From assembly GCA_015680905.1 (NCBI GenBank), contig CM027382.1:19627501-19691500 (forward strand): a stretch of DNA of 64,000 nucleotides, read 5' to 3'. Below are positions 33,401 through 45,653 of the stretch, piece by piece (within the stretch, counting starts at the first letter, position 1; each line of letters begins with the position of its first letter). Made by a program: the position numbers and the translations under genes. Source of the stretch: Coptis chinensis (taxonomy: Eukaryota > Streptophyta > Magnoliopsida > Ranunculales > Ranunculaceae). Below the pieces are notes generated by a model that saw only the letters and a list, made by a program, of their open reading frames with translations, had not been told where the DNA came from and did no database searches.

Positions 33401-34784
33401 TGATATTATCATAGTTCGTGATTCCGAACAAAACTCCGGAATTTTGGTTTTTCAAAAAAACGGAATTCTAAATATAAAGTCGAAATATCCGAAATTCCGA
33501 ATATAACAAGGGTCGAAATTTAATGAATTTCGGTTTTTGAATTTATCGGAATTCCAAATGTAACAAGGATCGATATTTCGTTTCTCGTAACTCAAAAAAA
33601 CATTAAAGCTGCTGGATTCCGCTTTTAAAAATTAAAAGAGAAGGAATTTATTTAAGCTGGTTAGCTGGATACCAGGACAAAGAGTCGCAACGCAAAACAG
33701 TGAATACAATCAAGACATAAGATTCACAAACTTAACACCTCTGACAATGGCCCACGTGTCTTCTTAATCAGTTTCACACTTTCACTAAACACTATACCAT
33801 TTCCAAGTTTCTAGGCGGCCGGTTCAAATAATCAAATGGGACCCTGACCATTGGATTCCGGGAATGCGCTTACCAAGTCTGTCAAACAAAGACACCCAGA
33901 TTTGTTTATCAAAAATTTGTCTAGTCACAAGAGGTGATAAGACTGTTGATTGGCTGCAATCGTCAGTTAGATTACTTAAGACTTAATAAAGAGATTGGGC
34001 TGGTTAATTAGGAAAATGTGATGAGTTACTTATAAAAATAGAACGAAGTGATTGATAATATAATTGTCATGTCAGCACCACGAGTAGTGTACGTTGTACC
34101 TCATCTACTTCTAAAGACATAATCAACTTTTTAGATTCTATGTTTTTCATGTGTTCTTTCAAATTTCAATGCTCGATGGGACGTTTGGGTCTTTGTGATT
34201 TGTTTGGTTACGGAATCGCAGACTTAATTTACATCCCCCGTGTCTAAGATTTATTATTGTCCAAAGCGGAATATGGTCGGTCATACGGAATCTTAATTGG
34301 AAAATTTGAGAACGTTGTTTACCTTTTACAAATAAGAAAAAGAAATTTGATCGAGCGGACTGTGGTTGAAGTATTGAAAAAGAAATTAGAGAAGAGTCCC
34401 GCCTATTTTGTTTTTTTTTGTCTAGGTATCTAATTCAAATATTAATTATCGCAAGCAAGCCTTACTAAATGCTAATGGATAGTGAAAAGAATGTAGGGTT
34501 GATCTTCTTATATGCATTTTTAGTGGTTAATTTCACGCCTTTCACCTCAAGTCACCATTGAAAGATTACCAAAAAAAAAATCATCATTGAACAAAGAGGA
34601 GTGTACGAAATTTAAATGAGAATCGAATTCATTATATGGGAATTTAAGTGGTTTCATCTGAAGTCACCGTTGAACCAAAAACTACTAAACCCATCGACCT
34701 AGGGGTAGATTTATGAGTTGGCTGATCCGAGTTGTAGCCCCCTAACTTTGCTCAAAAACCAAAAATACAATAGTTGTTCACTCC

Positions 34785-34853
<69 letters not shown>

Positions 34854-35132
34854 GAATTAGTATTAGTAGCCCTCCTATTGTTGAATCCTGCATCTTGCCC
34901 TGCATCGACCTACTTCTTTAACATAAACCTCGTTCACTTAGACACTTAGTGTTCCATTCATTTGATGTGAATGAAAGGTACGTAAAATTAAGTCGCCATC
35001 AACTTGGAGGTCCACTGCTATTTGCTGCTTTGTGATTGTAGCAATTGATGATGGACTTTAACCCACATTTTGCCTGACTAATTAGATAGAAACTTGCATT
35101 CTAAGTTACACGGTTAAAGGCTTAAAGCTATA
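33401..35132. other. intergenic; A29 run and (AT)n microsatellite
   Basis: CGGAATTCC...TAACAAGG words repeat at 33470-33580. A 29-base A run (34785-34813) leads into an (AT)18-type microsatellite to about 34849. No gene is supported. Confidence 0.5.
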
Positions 35133-35140
35133 GAGAATAG

Positions 35141-36151
35141 GAGTGATTTTTTGCTCCCAGGGGTTGTGCTCCAAGCCCTCCAAGTGATATTTCAACCACA
35201 CACCTGTCCACTATTTTCCTGATAAATAGGTGTGAAAAGTGAAAACTGTCACAAAGTCATTTACGTGTTTGCCCCTAGAAGAAGTTGGAATGAAACAATT
35301 TCACATGCTTCTACGAGATTTCTTCATCTTCTTCGTATCATTTTGAACATTCAAACTTTAAGATGCTTTTGCCTTTGGTCGAGTTTAATCCATAAGTATT
35401 TTTTTCAAAGTTAAGCAAATATTGTCTCATTGGTAAATAGGTCGCAATGATTTTAGGATTTGGTGATTTGATTTCTTTAAGATGAGCTACCGTGCCTAAT
35501 TCTAGTTATATTTTTCAATATATCAACAATACCTTATTATTTTGGATATTTATGCTGAATTTTTAGTTTGTTGAACTATAAAACTTGCTATTCCAATTTG
35601 TTTGTGTTATATATTTGCTTTTGAAACTCTACTATCAAGTATCAATGTTAAGTGCTAGACTCTAAAAACACTCAGATACAGATACGATTAAATACGAGAT
35701 TGAGATAATGAAAGCAATAAAAAATACACGAGTAAACTATTATCAGATCTCTTTTAGCCATGAGGCGCAGTATAGCCGGTCCAGTCTTGGGTTTGCTCTC
35801 CAATGGTCACCCACTCAATTTCCCTATGACCAAACAAAACAAAAAAAATAAATACATAAGTACTAAATATTTATTTATTTTTCTCTGGTTTTGTTTTCGT
35901 TTTTCGTTACTTCCCTTTTTCCCTTTTCTGTTAAGGACATGTTTCTATTGAGGAAAGAAGAAGTGAGTATTTTCAGATTTTTATGTTCTAGTGATTTATT
36001 CCAACTTCTCATGGCAAACAGATAAATGACTCTTTTGTGACAGCTTTCACACCTATTTAGTAGAAAAATAGTGGACAGGTGTGTGGTTGAAAACTTGAAA
36101 TATCGCTTGGAGGGCTTGGAGCAACAACTCCTGGAGCAAAAAATCCCTCCT
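35141..36151. mobile_element. TIR element ~1.0 kb with ~150-bp terminal inverted repeats (MULE-like)
   Basis: Left arm 35141-35300 and right arm 35990-36151 are reverse complements with small gaps (shared GATTTTTTGCTCC, CCAAGCCCTCCAAG, ACCACACACCTGTCCACTAT, AATAGGTGTGAAA). GAGAATAG occurs directly outside both ends (35133-35140 and 36152-36159), an 8-bp target duplication. Long TIRs suggest a MULE-type non-autonomous element; no transposase or captured gene was recognised. Confidence 0.7.
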
Positions 36152-36159
36152 GAGAATAG

Positions 36160-37338
36160 CACCAGTAGGCCAAACAAATAAAGTTGTACAACACACAGTG
36201 AAAGTTACCCAACAAGTTGGGAATTGAGTGGAGCCAGAAGAGCAGGTCAACGTCACGTCCACAACTTTAACACTCGCGACGGAATCTCCAACACAGATAC
36301 TGGGCAAAGATTCAGCACCACTCAAAGAATCTATAACTAAAATAATCAAAAGGTAAATCTAAGCTTGAGAAGTTGAGATACTTCGCGCTTATTATATGCC
36401 TCTGCATGTGTTGATTCTTCTGCCACCCGACCATTTCCAAAATTTTCTCACTAATAAATCATTTTGCGTTTTGTAAACATTATTTAGGAATTATTATATA
36501 GGCTCTAATTTGAAATTCCGTGTGTTTCTCTATACGTAGAGTAGTGTTATAGGGACCTATTTTTACTTTTTTATAAAATCAATAGTTACTATTAGTAGGT
36601 CGGTTAAGTAGGTCAAATTAGTAGATTTGTATATCATTACTGCTATATATATAAAAAGCTTATAGAACAAAAATTGTAATCAGTCCTCTATTGTTAACGA
36701 TTAAAATTAGTTTCAATTAGTTCTTTAATATTCTTATTGAACTTTTATGAGTACTTATGCTATATTAATTGGTATCAGTTTTAGACGGTGTTCGATCTAT
36801 GATTGATATTTAGTTTGAAGTCGGTATCAGTTTTAGATGGTGTTTGATCTATGATTGATATTTAGTTTGAAGTCGAAGAATGTTCCCATAACGTAAATAT
36901 TGGTTTCTCTATTCAGACTTTCCGAATAGTTTTGAATTGAAGTTTTTATATTGAAAGATTTGTATCTCACCAACCATAATGTTGATATTATCTTTTTCTC
37001 ATAGGAGATCACTAGTCACTACAAATTAAAAGACAAAGGTATGGATTTTTACTTAATTCCAACGCACCAACGATAATACTACTACCTCTACATATTCACG
37101 TTTGATTTGCCACTATCTAGGTTTTTCATCCCCCACCCTATCACCAGTGATCATTGCCCACCACTATTATTTTCATTACTATCAAGTACAATAAGTAAGA
37201 ACAAGATCAAGATTTAGAGTAGAGTTGAAAGAGATATATTTTTTTCCTTAATTAGCAAGCAAAAATTGTATTGAATTGAAGAAAAGGAGGGAGTACCTCT
37301 GTACCTAGCTAATTACATGGGTTACTTACAGTCTACAC
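36160..37338. other. intergenic, possibly including an LTR upstream part
   Basis: Nothing coding. A 52-bp tandem duplication lies at 36771-36874. The right part may be the beginning of the Tat-like LTR that holds the hAT MITE at 37347. Confidence 0.4.
36771..36874. repeat. 52-bp tandem duplication
   Basis: Two copies (36771-36822 and 36823-36874), each starting GGTATCAGTTTTAGA, differ at only two positions. Confidence 0.9.
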
Positions 37339-37346
37339 ATCACTGT

Positions 37347-37828
37347 TAGGGTTGTCAATGGGCTGGGCTAGGCCTGAAGCCCGATTGAATCCGAACTAAT
37401 AAGATAGGGACTTCGATTTTAAATATTGTCCGATAAGACTATTTGGCCCATTCTTGACATATCCCTGTCCGGTCCAATAACGGCCCGATCCGATAACTAA
37501 AGTAGTTTTATTAGTTTTTCAATTAAATACTAGTACATTTTCAACTATTAGCATACATAAAAAGTTTGAGGCTTGGTGATTAGTGATGTAATGCCACACA
37601 TAAAATATGGGTTCGACTCTTGCTATACTCAATTTCAATTTTTTTTTTGAGAAATCACAAAAAAGTTAATTATTTCCATGTAATCTTATTGGACCTAAGC
37701 CAGGCCCGAATCCGATCATGCCCAACGGGACCTAGGCCGGATTTGGACCTTCTAAGTATAAATATAATTTGGGCCGAGACCTAGACATAGGTGAGTCCTG
37801 TTCAAGCCCGGCCCATTGACAGCCCATA
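37347..37828. mobile_element. hAT MITE, 482 bp
   Basis: Ends TAGGGTTGTCAATGGGC and GCCCATTGACAGCCCATA are inverted, with a perfect 8-bp duplication ATCACTGT (37339-37346 and 37829-37836). Subterminal GGCCCGA/TCGGGCC words are typical of hAT MITEs. Confidence 0.85.
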
Positions 37829-39229
37829 ATCACTGTAGCACTATAAGAAATTAACAAAACCTATAATAAACATGCTATGGGACCTCCCATTTGGTTGATT
37901 CTATCACAATGACTCAAACTACAAGAATACTTGATCTACAAGGACTCTCTACTCTACCTATATAAATACCAAACTATTTTTTCATCGAGTAACTACGTTC
38001 TTGAGACTTGATCCCACCTCGATAATTTGGAGGGCAACCGCGCAGGTACTGTCTCATCATTCCCCGATCACCATCATTTTTCTAATTACTTTTTCTACGT
38101 TCTTCGCTCTTTTCATCAACACTTGGTGTTTTGATCATATTTGGTCGAAACATAATTGGAAGCCGCCTGCGGTTCTTATACTACACCCTCGATCACGTTC
38201 TGCGAAAAGTTATGGACGATACTTTCGAAGAGCTCAAGGTCCCGATGTGATTATCGACGATCATCACGAACATGATGGTCAAGGGACAACTTGGCGCCGA
38301 CAAAGATAATACCTTCAAATACCGCCGTTCCACCACGCGCCAAATTATTCGGTGAGGTTATCATTTCCGACGATTCTCCGAAAGATCCGATGGATAATGT
38401 AAGTCATATGTCTCGAGAAGAAGCACTTCTTTAAAAGACCGTCATTCAAGCGAAAAACGAATTATTACTACAAAGGCCATCTTAAACGACGCTCCACTTG
38501 TAGATGATGTTGTATCCGCCACACCACAACGCGTCACACCACGCCAACGACATAATAGTGTGTGGGATCGTTTATGGTGAGGATGAGATTCGCAATATTC
38601 GCGGCGACCATCAACAAGTTAAGAGTAACGGCTTATTTAATTCCCCGACCTCCACGAGAAATCTCCACCCACTTGGTCATTCTTCGGTAGGCAAGGTACT
38701 CGCTTCATAATCGTCCGTCCAACTTACCCCACGGTCCTACTAATTTTCTAAGCAAGTCCCAGGAATTCAAATGGCTTAACAGAATAATGATCGCGACTCA
38801 TGATCGTGAACCATCAAGTATGGTGAAACACTTCAAAGAATGCGGTTCTTATCATTAGAACATTATCGCATCGAAAGCCCAACGCACCATCCACAATCAT
38901 CTCGACATGGAAACGATGAATCTTCGCTCGTTTTTTCTCGCGGTGCACTCCCCATAAAGCGCCATCGTGACTATGATCACGATCAAAAAGATAATCTGGA
39001 TCTGATGACTCCTCAACGTGTTAGAGAAATGATTAAAAAGCTCTTACTCGGCCGACGATCCTTTTGAATCGACACTCAGAAAAATCTGGCGGTTGAAGAT
39101 GGTATTTTGGACAAATTTTCTCTCGCCGTCCAAAGGGCTACTCATAACAAAGACTTCAAACAACCGAGTTTGATCAATATGATGATGTCGAGGTTGCCCT
39201 ATGCTTCATGTGATTAATTTCACAAACAA

Positions 39230-39720
39230 ACCGGTTTTATCGGAGGTGATGATGCTTTAAAATGCAAACTTTTCCCTTCTACATTAAAAGGGGAAGCGTT
39301 GGTATGGTTTAGCGAATTACCTCCGCTCATTCGTCGATTCAAGGACTTAACCGAAAAGTTTTCAAGACGTTTTCATCATAATCTCAAACGCCCAAATGGA
39401 GTCCGAAGTTCTTTTCAACATCAAGCAACAACGGAGGAAACTCTCCGTAGTTTTATCGCATCGTTCCGCCAAGCCAAAAAATACTGAGATTTCACGAACA
39501 ATCCGATCTAATGGTGATTTACGCTTTTAAAGAAGCTATCTTGTTTGATAAAGATGGGTTATACAACTCTTTTGTTCGATATTCCATCTTCCCGACGTCG
39601 TTATACCGGCCGAGTTCAACAATTTATCAATGTTGAAGGCGACGCACGGCTGCTCAACTTTCGTGACAAAGATAATAAAGGAAAGGATTTCAATGATGTG
39701 AAATAAAGCGTAAGAATCGA
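39230..39720 (+). pseudogene. Tat-like gag fragment
   Basis: A frame with 'ALKCKLFPSTLKGEALVWF', then 'FSRRFHHN' and 'EETLRSFIASFRQAKKY', runs to a stop near 39485. This is the retrotransposon gag (capsid) domain, which packages the element RNA. Downstream codons continue only through frameshifts. Confidence 0.7.
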
Positions 39721-40369
39721 CTTTTGATCAGCAACAACCGGAAGGAAGCCTCCGTGATAAGAAAGAAGACTCCACGAGCTGATTTGGAAAGCCTTTTACT
39801 GATTTTGAATTAACTCTTCTTTAATACCAAATATCGCGGTAGTTTACGACAAAATCAAGGATAAGAGTCCGCTCACTCCGCCGTTTCCACTGGCGACGAC
39901 GACACTAAAGCGACTCGCGATAAATCGTTATGGTGCGAAATTTCATAATGATTATGGTCATGAGACGGAGAATTGTCTTTCTAAGGGGAAGAATTGAAAA
40001 GCTTTGAGTAATGGAAAACTTGATCAATATGTGCAGAAGAAAGTAACAACTCAAGCTTTAACTATCACCGATCACAATGTCATTAAGGTTGGACATGCCA
40101 TTATTGATTCATTGTCCAATACTCGCCGAAAACTGCCGCCGTTCTAAAGTCAAATATCCGGGTCTAATTTATGCGAAGTTAACGGGATCAATTTCGTGGA
40201 AGGTTTTCATGCGGAGACTATTGAAGATGAACCATTATGTTTCACCGACCAAGATCTAATGGGGCGCATGTTCCTCATTATGATCGCTCGATAATGATAA
40301 GCTGGCATATCGGGTTGTATCGCTGTAGTAACGTGATAATGATCGACACCGGTAGTTGACTAGTGTCAT

Positions 40370-40740
40370 GTTTTTCCGGGTGTTATCGCGGTATTCCTTT
40401 TATTGATAACTTGGTCACCCCCGAAAATCGCTCTATCGTTGGTTTTGATGGTACCGCTACTCATTCGTTGGAAAGGTGTCTCTCCGGTCACTCTTATGCG
40501 GAAGGAAGTCAATATTGATTTCTTATTGATGGATTGTAAATCCCCTTACAATGTCATCCTTGGTAGAGATTGGATTCATTATATGGAAGCCGTCGCCTCA
40601 ACATATATCATCAAGCCATCAAGTTCCCATTCAATAAAAAAGTATGTAAGGCGCTTGATCAATCAATGGCATCTAATTTGCCACGCGACAATGTTCTCGA
40701 TGATTATAAGAAGTCTGAAGTTGTTGATCTAACTATTCTC
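40370..40740 (+). pseudogene. Tat-like protease fragment
   Basis: Degraded aspartic-protease region: 'SIVGFDGT'-like text in one frame, then 'DFLLMDCKSPYNVILGRDWI' and, after a shift, 'NIYHQAIKFPFNKK'. The SPYN-ILGR-W module is the usual end of Tat/Ogre protease. The frame changes at least twice. Confidence 0.65.
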
Positions 40741-41129
40741 GAGTTCCAACGCCACAAATAGCAATACGCATCCAAAGGGACCTTGGGGTTTCACTCTTCG
40801 CCAATAGAAATGTTGAAGGACCCCCGACGGTCGATCCACTTTTAGAAGTTCAAATTGGCCAACTCCTGAAGAGACTACTTTTATTTCAGCCGAACTTCCG
40901 AAGAGGAGAGACAAGAGCTTATTTTGTTATTGGGAAGAATAATCATGTGTTTGCTTGGCGAATAGAGCAAATGCAGTATAGATCCCGGGTGGCCGGTCAT
41001 AAACTTCGACATTGATCTAATGCAAAACCGGTTCGACAAAAAAGCCAGAAGGATGGCCCCGATAGAAAGATGAAAGTGAAAGGCGAAATCGACCGATCTC
41101 TTCATCCGTTAACTTTATAAGGCTCGCGT

Positions 41130-41670
41130 GACTTATCCAACATGGATGTCAAATGTTGTCGCGAAAGGTTAAAAAGAACAAAGAATTACGTGTTTGTATC
41201 GATTTCACAAATCTCAATAAGGCTTGTCCGGTTCATCCATGATCCATTGCCTCATTATATCCGAAATGGTCGATGCAACATCCGGGTTTCGGCGTTTGTC
41301 TTTTGGATGCTTATTACGGTTATCATCGTTCGTTATTCATTGAGGACCAAGAGTTCTTTCATTCATTACGACCAAGGCATTTTATCGTTACCGGTAATGC
41401 CACCGGGAAAACGGAGCCACATATCAAAAAGTTAGTCAACACTATTTTTTCGACCTACTTGGAAAGGCGATCCGGCATACATCGATGATATGGTTGTCAA
41501 ATCTACAAAAGCACTCGATCATCTTCTTGATTTGCAAGCGTTTTTCGACGGACTCTCCAATGTCAACATGCGTTTGAATCCGCTAAGTGTTCTTTCGGTT
41601 TATCATCCGGTAAATTCTTAGGATACATGATGACTAGAGCGGAATGAAGCAAACGGATCAGGATTATTTG
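41130..41670 (+). pseudogene. Tat-like reverse transcriptase fragment
   Basis: Split over three frames one can read 'CIDFTNLNKACP'-type text, 'LLDAYYGYH', and the catalytic YIDDM at 41478-41492, followed by 'VVKSTKALDHL', 'SSGKFLGYMMT'. These are RT motifs in order. Roughly one indel per 40-80 bases separates them, so no RT can be made. Confidence 0.75.
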
Positions 41671-42179
41671 TCCTTGAAATGCCTTCTCCGGCGTCAAAGA
41701 AAGAAATTCAGCGACTTACAGGGCGCCACGCCCTAAATCGCTTTATCTCTCGATATTCGATCGATCGCCGTCTTTTTTCCAAACATTGAAAGACGATCAA
41801 TTTGGACGGAGGGACTGCGGAAGTGCATTTCGGTCATTTGAAAGCATACCAGTCAACCTCGGTTCTTACCCGATCAAAGAGCGGGGCATATATGGAGTAT
41901 TTAGTTAGCATGTGATCATGCCGTAAGAGTCAGTCTTATTTGTCGGCGGTGGCGATGGGCGTCCTATATTCTTTGTTAGCAAGACTCTTTACAACTATTT
42001 GAAACAAGATATTCGAGTGGAAAATTGCATTGGCTTTGGTTCATGCCCCGGACGATCTTAAACCTTATTTCCGGGGATCGAGTCGGTCAAAGTTTATCTG
42101 AATATCCACTGCGAAACTTTTACGTATGCTTCGGGGAATCGTAAGCCGCGGAATGGGGAAAGTTACCTTAGCGCTTATA

Positions 42180-42560
42180 GCATTGTGTTTTGAAACTTCG
42201 TACCGGTGAGAAAGGACAAGCTTTGGCAGCTAATGGCTGATTTTCCAATTGAGGATATTCTTATGTCCGGCGTTACTAGGCGAAGAGAATGTCGCCGACA
42301 ACTGCCATTACCTCGTGGGATGATGATTTGCCAAACTTATCGGATGTATCTGGCGATTGTTGGATTGTTTATTGCGATGGTTCGTGATAATAAATATGGC
42401 TCCGGTATTTGGGTGTGTAATCTTTGCAACCGAATGGAGAAAAATTGAGAAGTGGTCGCGTTTGGGTTTTGACGCTCAAATAATGAAGTCTGAAACGAAA
42501 GGCTGGCATTGACTGCTTCTTCAGCTTGGGGCGACTAAGCTACAATTATTCCTGATTCTA
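42180..42560 (+). pseudogene. Tat-like RNase H fragment
   Basis: The order 'KGQALA', 'MADFP', then 'WIVYCDGS' around 42360-42385 fits the tether and first catalytic Asp of retroelement RNase H. Stops and shifts interrupt it. Confidence 0.55.
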
Positions 42561-43129
42561 AGTTAGTCGCTAGCCGGTTTGGTGGATCATTATGCATTTC
42601 GTGGACGATAGGGGGCGACTTATGTGGACTTAATTCATCGGATTGCTTTCGAATTTTGATTCTATCCCGATTGTCGCGTCCAGCGTCATGGCGATGCGAT
42701 TACGCGGATTCTCTTGCTTATTTATCCGGCGGTTAAGTCCGGATAAGCCTCGCCGGATAACCATTGAATTTCAAAAGGAGCAGAAGTGTCGTCCGTCCAT
42801 CGAGGATGATGCGGCGATATGTACATCACTTTCGAGTTGTTTTCATCAAGGCGTTTTAGGAATCACGTTATGCCAATTTGATATCTCCCCGTGGTATTTC
42901 GGAACGCAAGCGTGATCTTGATAATTGTTGTCATTGCGGAGAAAAGACGATCCACGACTTATGCTATCGGATAACCCAATGATCCTATCCATGATATTGT
43001 CTCGGCCCATACAGGGACGGCGATCATGAAGTGACAATGCTCCGGAGATTCCTCGATATAGACTAAGTTTTCCACACCTTGTGGCGAAGATGATTGGCGT
43101 CTTCCTTATATCACATATTTACATGATCA

Positions 43130-43960
43130 CATCTTGCCTCCCGATCATAAAGTGAGTGATGTCGTGTTAAGCCGCGATCTTGGAAATATTGTCTCATGTC
43201 GACTTGAGCGATTGTTGCAACTTTATCAAAGGCACAAATCTTAACCCTATAGCCGTTGTCTCAAACAAAGTGAAGGTTTTGCTCGATCTGGAAATTCATT
43301 CAGGACTGTGTGGAACCACTCGGGCTAAGTCGGCTCATAGAGCAATGACACAAAGGATCTTGGTGGCCGTACATGCAAAAGGATGCTAAAGCGTTTGTCG
43401 AGAAGTGTGTTCCTTGTCAAATATGCTAACATGGGAAATCTTCGACAGCGGAACTTCATCAATTTTGAGCCCTTGGCGGTTTGCAAAGTGGGGTCTTGAC
43501 ATCGTTGATCCCTCTTCAAAGCTCGGCAGTGTTCGTTTTCTTACCGTCGCCGGCTGATTATTTTACCAAGTGGAAGCTATGCCCTTAGCCCGGATCCATG
43601 CTTGGATGTTAAAAAATTTTATGTATAGACATTGTTTGTCGTTTCGGTATTCCGACATCATTGACTTCGACAATGGCAAAACAATTTGATCTTTGAAGAA
43701 ATTCGACAATTTTGTTACGACTTGAAGATTAATCACAATTTCTCGACACCATACCATCCACCAAGCTAATGGACAATTTGAAGCTACTAACAAATCCATT
43801 CTTGCAATACTCGGCGGCCTTCAGCGGGCCAAAAAGTGGGTTAAGGAACTTCCTAGCGGTTATGTGGGCTTATCGAACCACACCTAAGCATGTTGGATTT
43901 TTCTCCGTTTAATCTTGCTTCCGCGATGCAGGCGGTCTTGCGAATCAATTTCTTGGATAG
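43130..43960 (+). pseudogene. Tat-like integrase fragment
   Basis: A zinc-binding remnant 'FVEKCVPCQIC' (about 43395-43425), the core words 'YFTKW', 'CRFGIP', 'STPYHP' and 'MWAYRTT' (43865) appear in order but in different frames. These are H2C2 and rve core landmarks. The fragment breaks off near 43960. Confidence 0.7.
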
Positions 43961-43965
43961 GAGAG

Positions 43966-44378
43966 TATAGGAGATTGACTAAGTACACACATAAATCTTG
44001 ATTGAGAATTTTGTCAATTTTTACTATCTCCTATCATAATCTATGAGTCTTTGTAGCAATGTAGTTAGCAATAGAGATCGTCTGTTGGAGTAAGCATTAA
44101 GTGGGTAAGAAATTTCTCTCTCTGAAAAATACTATCATTCTTGAACATGCTATTGATTAATTTTGTGGGTATATCACCTGAAAACCCTCACGAGACTATA
44201 ACTCGTCCTTTTTGGGGAACTTAAAGGTTTAAAGCCTTGTTGCATATGGTAAATGCAATCGCGATGCCTGCGAAAGTGAGTTAGGATTTTATTTTTGTTA
44301 TTAGGATGAGATTTTGATCACTTATCTATTTTTTTATCTTATTTGCTAAAAGACTAGCAAAAGGCTAGTTAGGAGTTG
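43966..44378 (+). mobile_element. Athila-type element D, 3' non-coding end
   Basis: The CTCACGAGACTATAACTCGTCC block (44190-44212) and following TTAAAGCCTTGTTGCATA match Athila A (1906-1970) and B (57070-57140, minus). It runs into an LTR start TGATAAGTGC at 44379; the polypurine tract is eroded (GGCTAGTTAGGAG). Confidence 0.7.
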
Positions 44379-44727
44379 TGATAAGTGCTCAAAAAGTGCA
44401 ATTTAACCCTCGATTATGCCTCTTGTTTAGCCATCTTAGTGGACTAATATTGTTTGTAAGTTATGTTTTATGATTCTACTGGAGAAAAAGTGAGTTTTGT
44501 GGAATATTACATAAAAAGGGGTAAAACGAAGCAATTCGGAGCATTAAAGATCACATGGGAAGCCCGTGGACAATCATGAAAAAGGCCAAGGAATTGAAGT
44601 TCTTAAATATGTGACTTGGACCTATTTTAATGCCTATTTAGAAGCCTAAGGCCAAAGGATTCGTTGCTTGGACCAATGCCCGCAAAAGAGAATATGAGGA
44701 TAGAGCAGAATAAACAAAATAGACTTC

Positions 44728-44850
44728 CGCGTCTGAGACTTATGGATCGTGAGTTTAGACTCAATCCTCGCATCTAGGACGCATGGATCGTGAGTTCAGA
44801 TGCATTGCTCGAGTCTGAGATGCATAGATCATGAGTCCAGACGCATGAAA
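44728..44850 (+). repeat. four ~30-35-bp repeats in Athila D LTR
   Basis: Copies carry (G)TCTNRGACNYATRGATC followed by GTGAGT or ATGAGT, at about 44731, 44771, 44811 and the partial copy after it. Confidence 0.6.
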
Positions 44851-44965
44851 TGACACTGTAGCCAATTCTTTCTCAGTTTTGGAGACGAAGTTGGACTCTG
44901 AAAGAAGTTTATTTGTATTAGGAAACAAATGGCGGTTTCGAATGCTTCTAGAGCTCATTGTAACC

Positions 44966-44978
44966 TCTATAAATAGAG
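44966..44978 (+). promoter_or_regulatory. LTR promoter TATA box of Athila D
   Basis: TCTATAAATAGAG lies in the LTR about 90 bp before the CACTA insertion point, at the position expected of the U3 promoter. Confidence 0.6.
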
Positions 44979-45059
44979 GACCTAAGTGGCTCATGTAATT
45001 GGCCAATTCACTTATATTCTTGTCTCCAGAACTTGAGGCAGAGAGAGATTAATAATAAA

Positions 45060-45425
45060 CACTACGCCATAACAGGCTATTTGCAACGGCAAAAAAGCGT
45101 TGCTAATAATTTTCGCAACGCTTTTTAAGCGTTACAAATATGGCGTGGGTAAAGTGTTGGAAGTTTTTGCAACGGTTAATAAGCGCTGCAAACAGAAATT
45201 TCCAACGGTTATTAACCGTTGCAAACTGAAATTTCCAACACTTATTAACCGTTGCAAATAGAAATTTCCAACGCTTATTAACCATTGTAAGAAAAACTTT
45301 CCAACGGTTTTTAAGCGTTGCAAATATTATTTGTAACGCTTGTTTATACCTGTTTCGTACAAAATTTTAGCAACGTTTTTAAATTTGTAACGGTTATGAA
45401 CCATTGCTAAAGGGTTGCAAATAAT
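45060..45425. repeat. left TIR and subterminal repeats of the CACTA element
   Basis: About ten copies of a TTGCAACG...CGTTGCAAA word, each partly palindromic, fill the first 360 bases. Pairing among them would give cruciforms. Confidence 0.85.
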
Positions 45426-45653
45426 AAAAAAAATCTCATATTTTGAAGCAAAATAGCTAAACCTGCCCTATTTTATTAGGACGCACTTAACCTGCAAAAA
45501 TAACACTACTTGTTCTATATTGAAACAAACATCTCATTTCCATATTGAAACAAACATCTCAATTCCATGATAAAGTCCCCATTGCATTTTCATACCATTT
45601 AACAAGTAAATAATAGCAAACACAAGCAAAAGACTGAAAAAATAGAATATTTG

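Larger units (their letters stand above)
37837..43960 (+). mobile_element. Tat/Ogre-like gypsy retrotransposon, heavily decayed
   Basis: A promoter-like TATAAATA (37961) suggests the 3' part of a 5' LTR, followed by TTGGCGCCGACA (about 38289), a possible primer binding site. Downstream, gag, protease, reverse transcriptase, RNase H and integrase motifs occur in order, all on the plus strand, with very many short indels. The integrase stops near 43960, where Athila-type 3' sequence begins, so the 3' LTR is missing. Tat assignment rests on the gag text ('LFPSTLKGEALVWF') and the pol order; it is inference. Confidence 0.7.
44379..45059 (+). mobile_element. Athila D LTR, part before the CACTA insertion
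   Basis: Begins TGATAAGTGCTCAAAA like the LTRs at 2093 and 56957. It contains four GCGTCTGAGACTTATGGATCG-type short repeats (44728-44850) and a TATA box at 44968-44975. It is interrupted by the CACTA element and resumes at 52463. Confidence 0.7.

Noticed and set aside
45060-45425. CRISPR-like array of regularly repeated palindromes
   Set aside because: The repeats are CACTA subterminal motifs in a plant nuclear genome; spacing and spacers are irregular.
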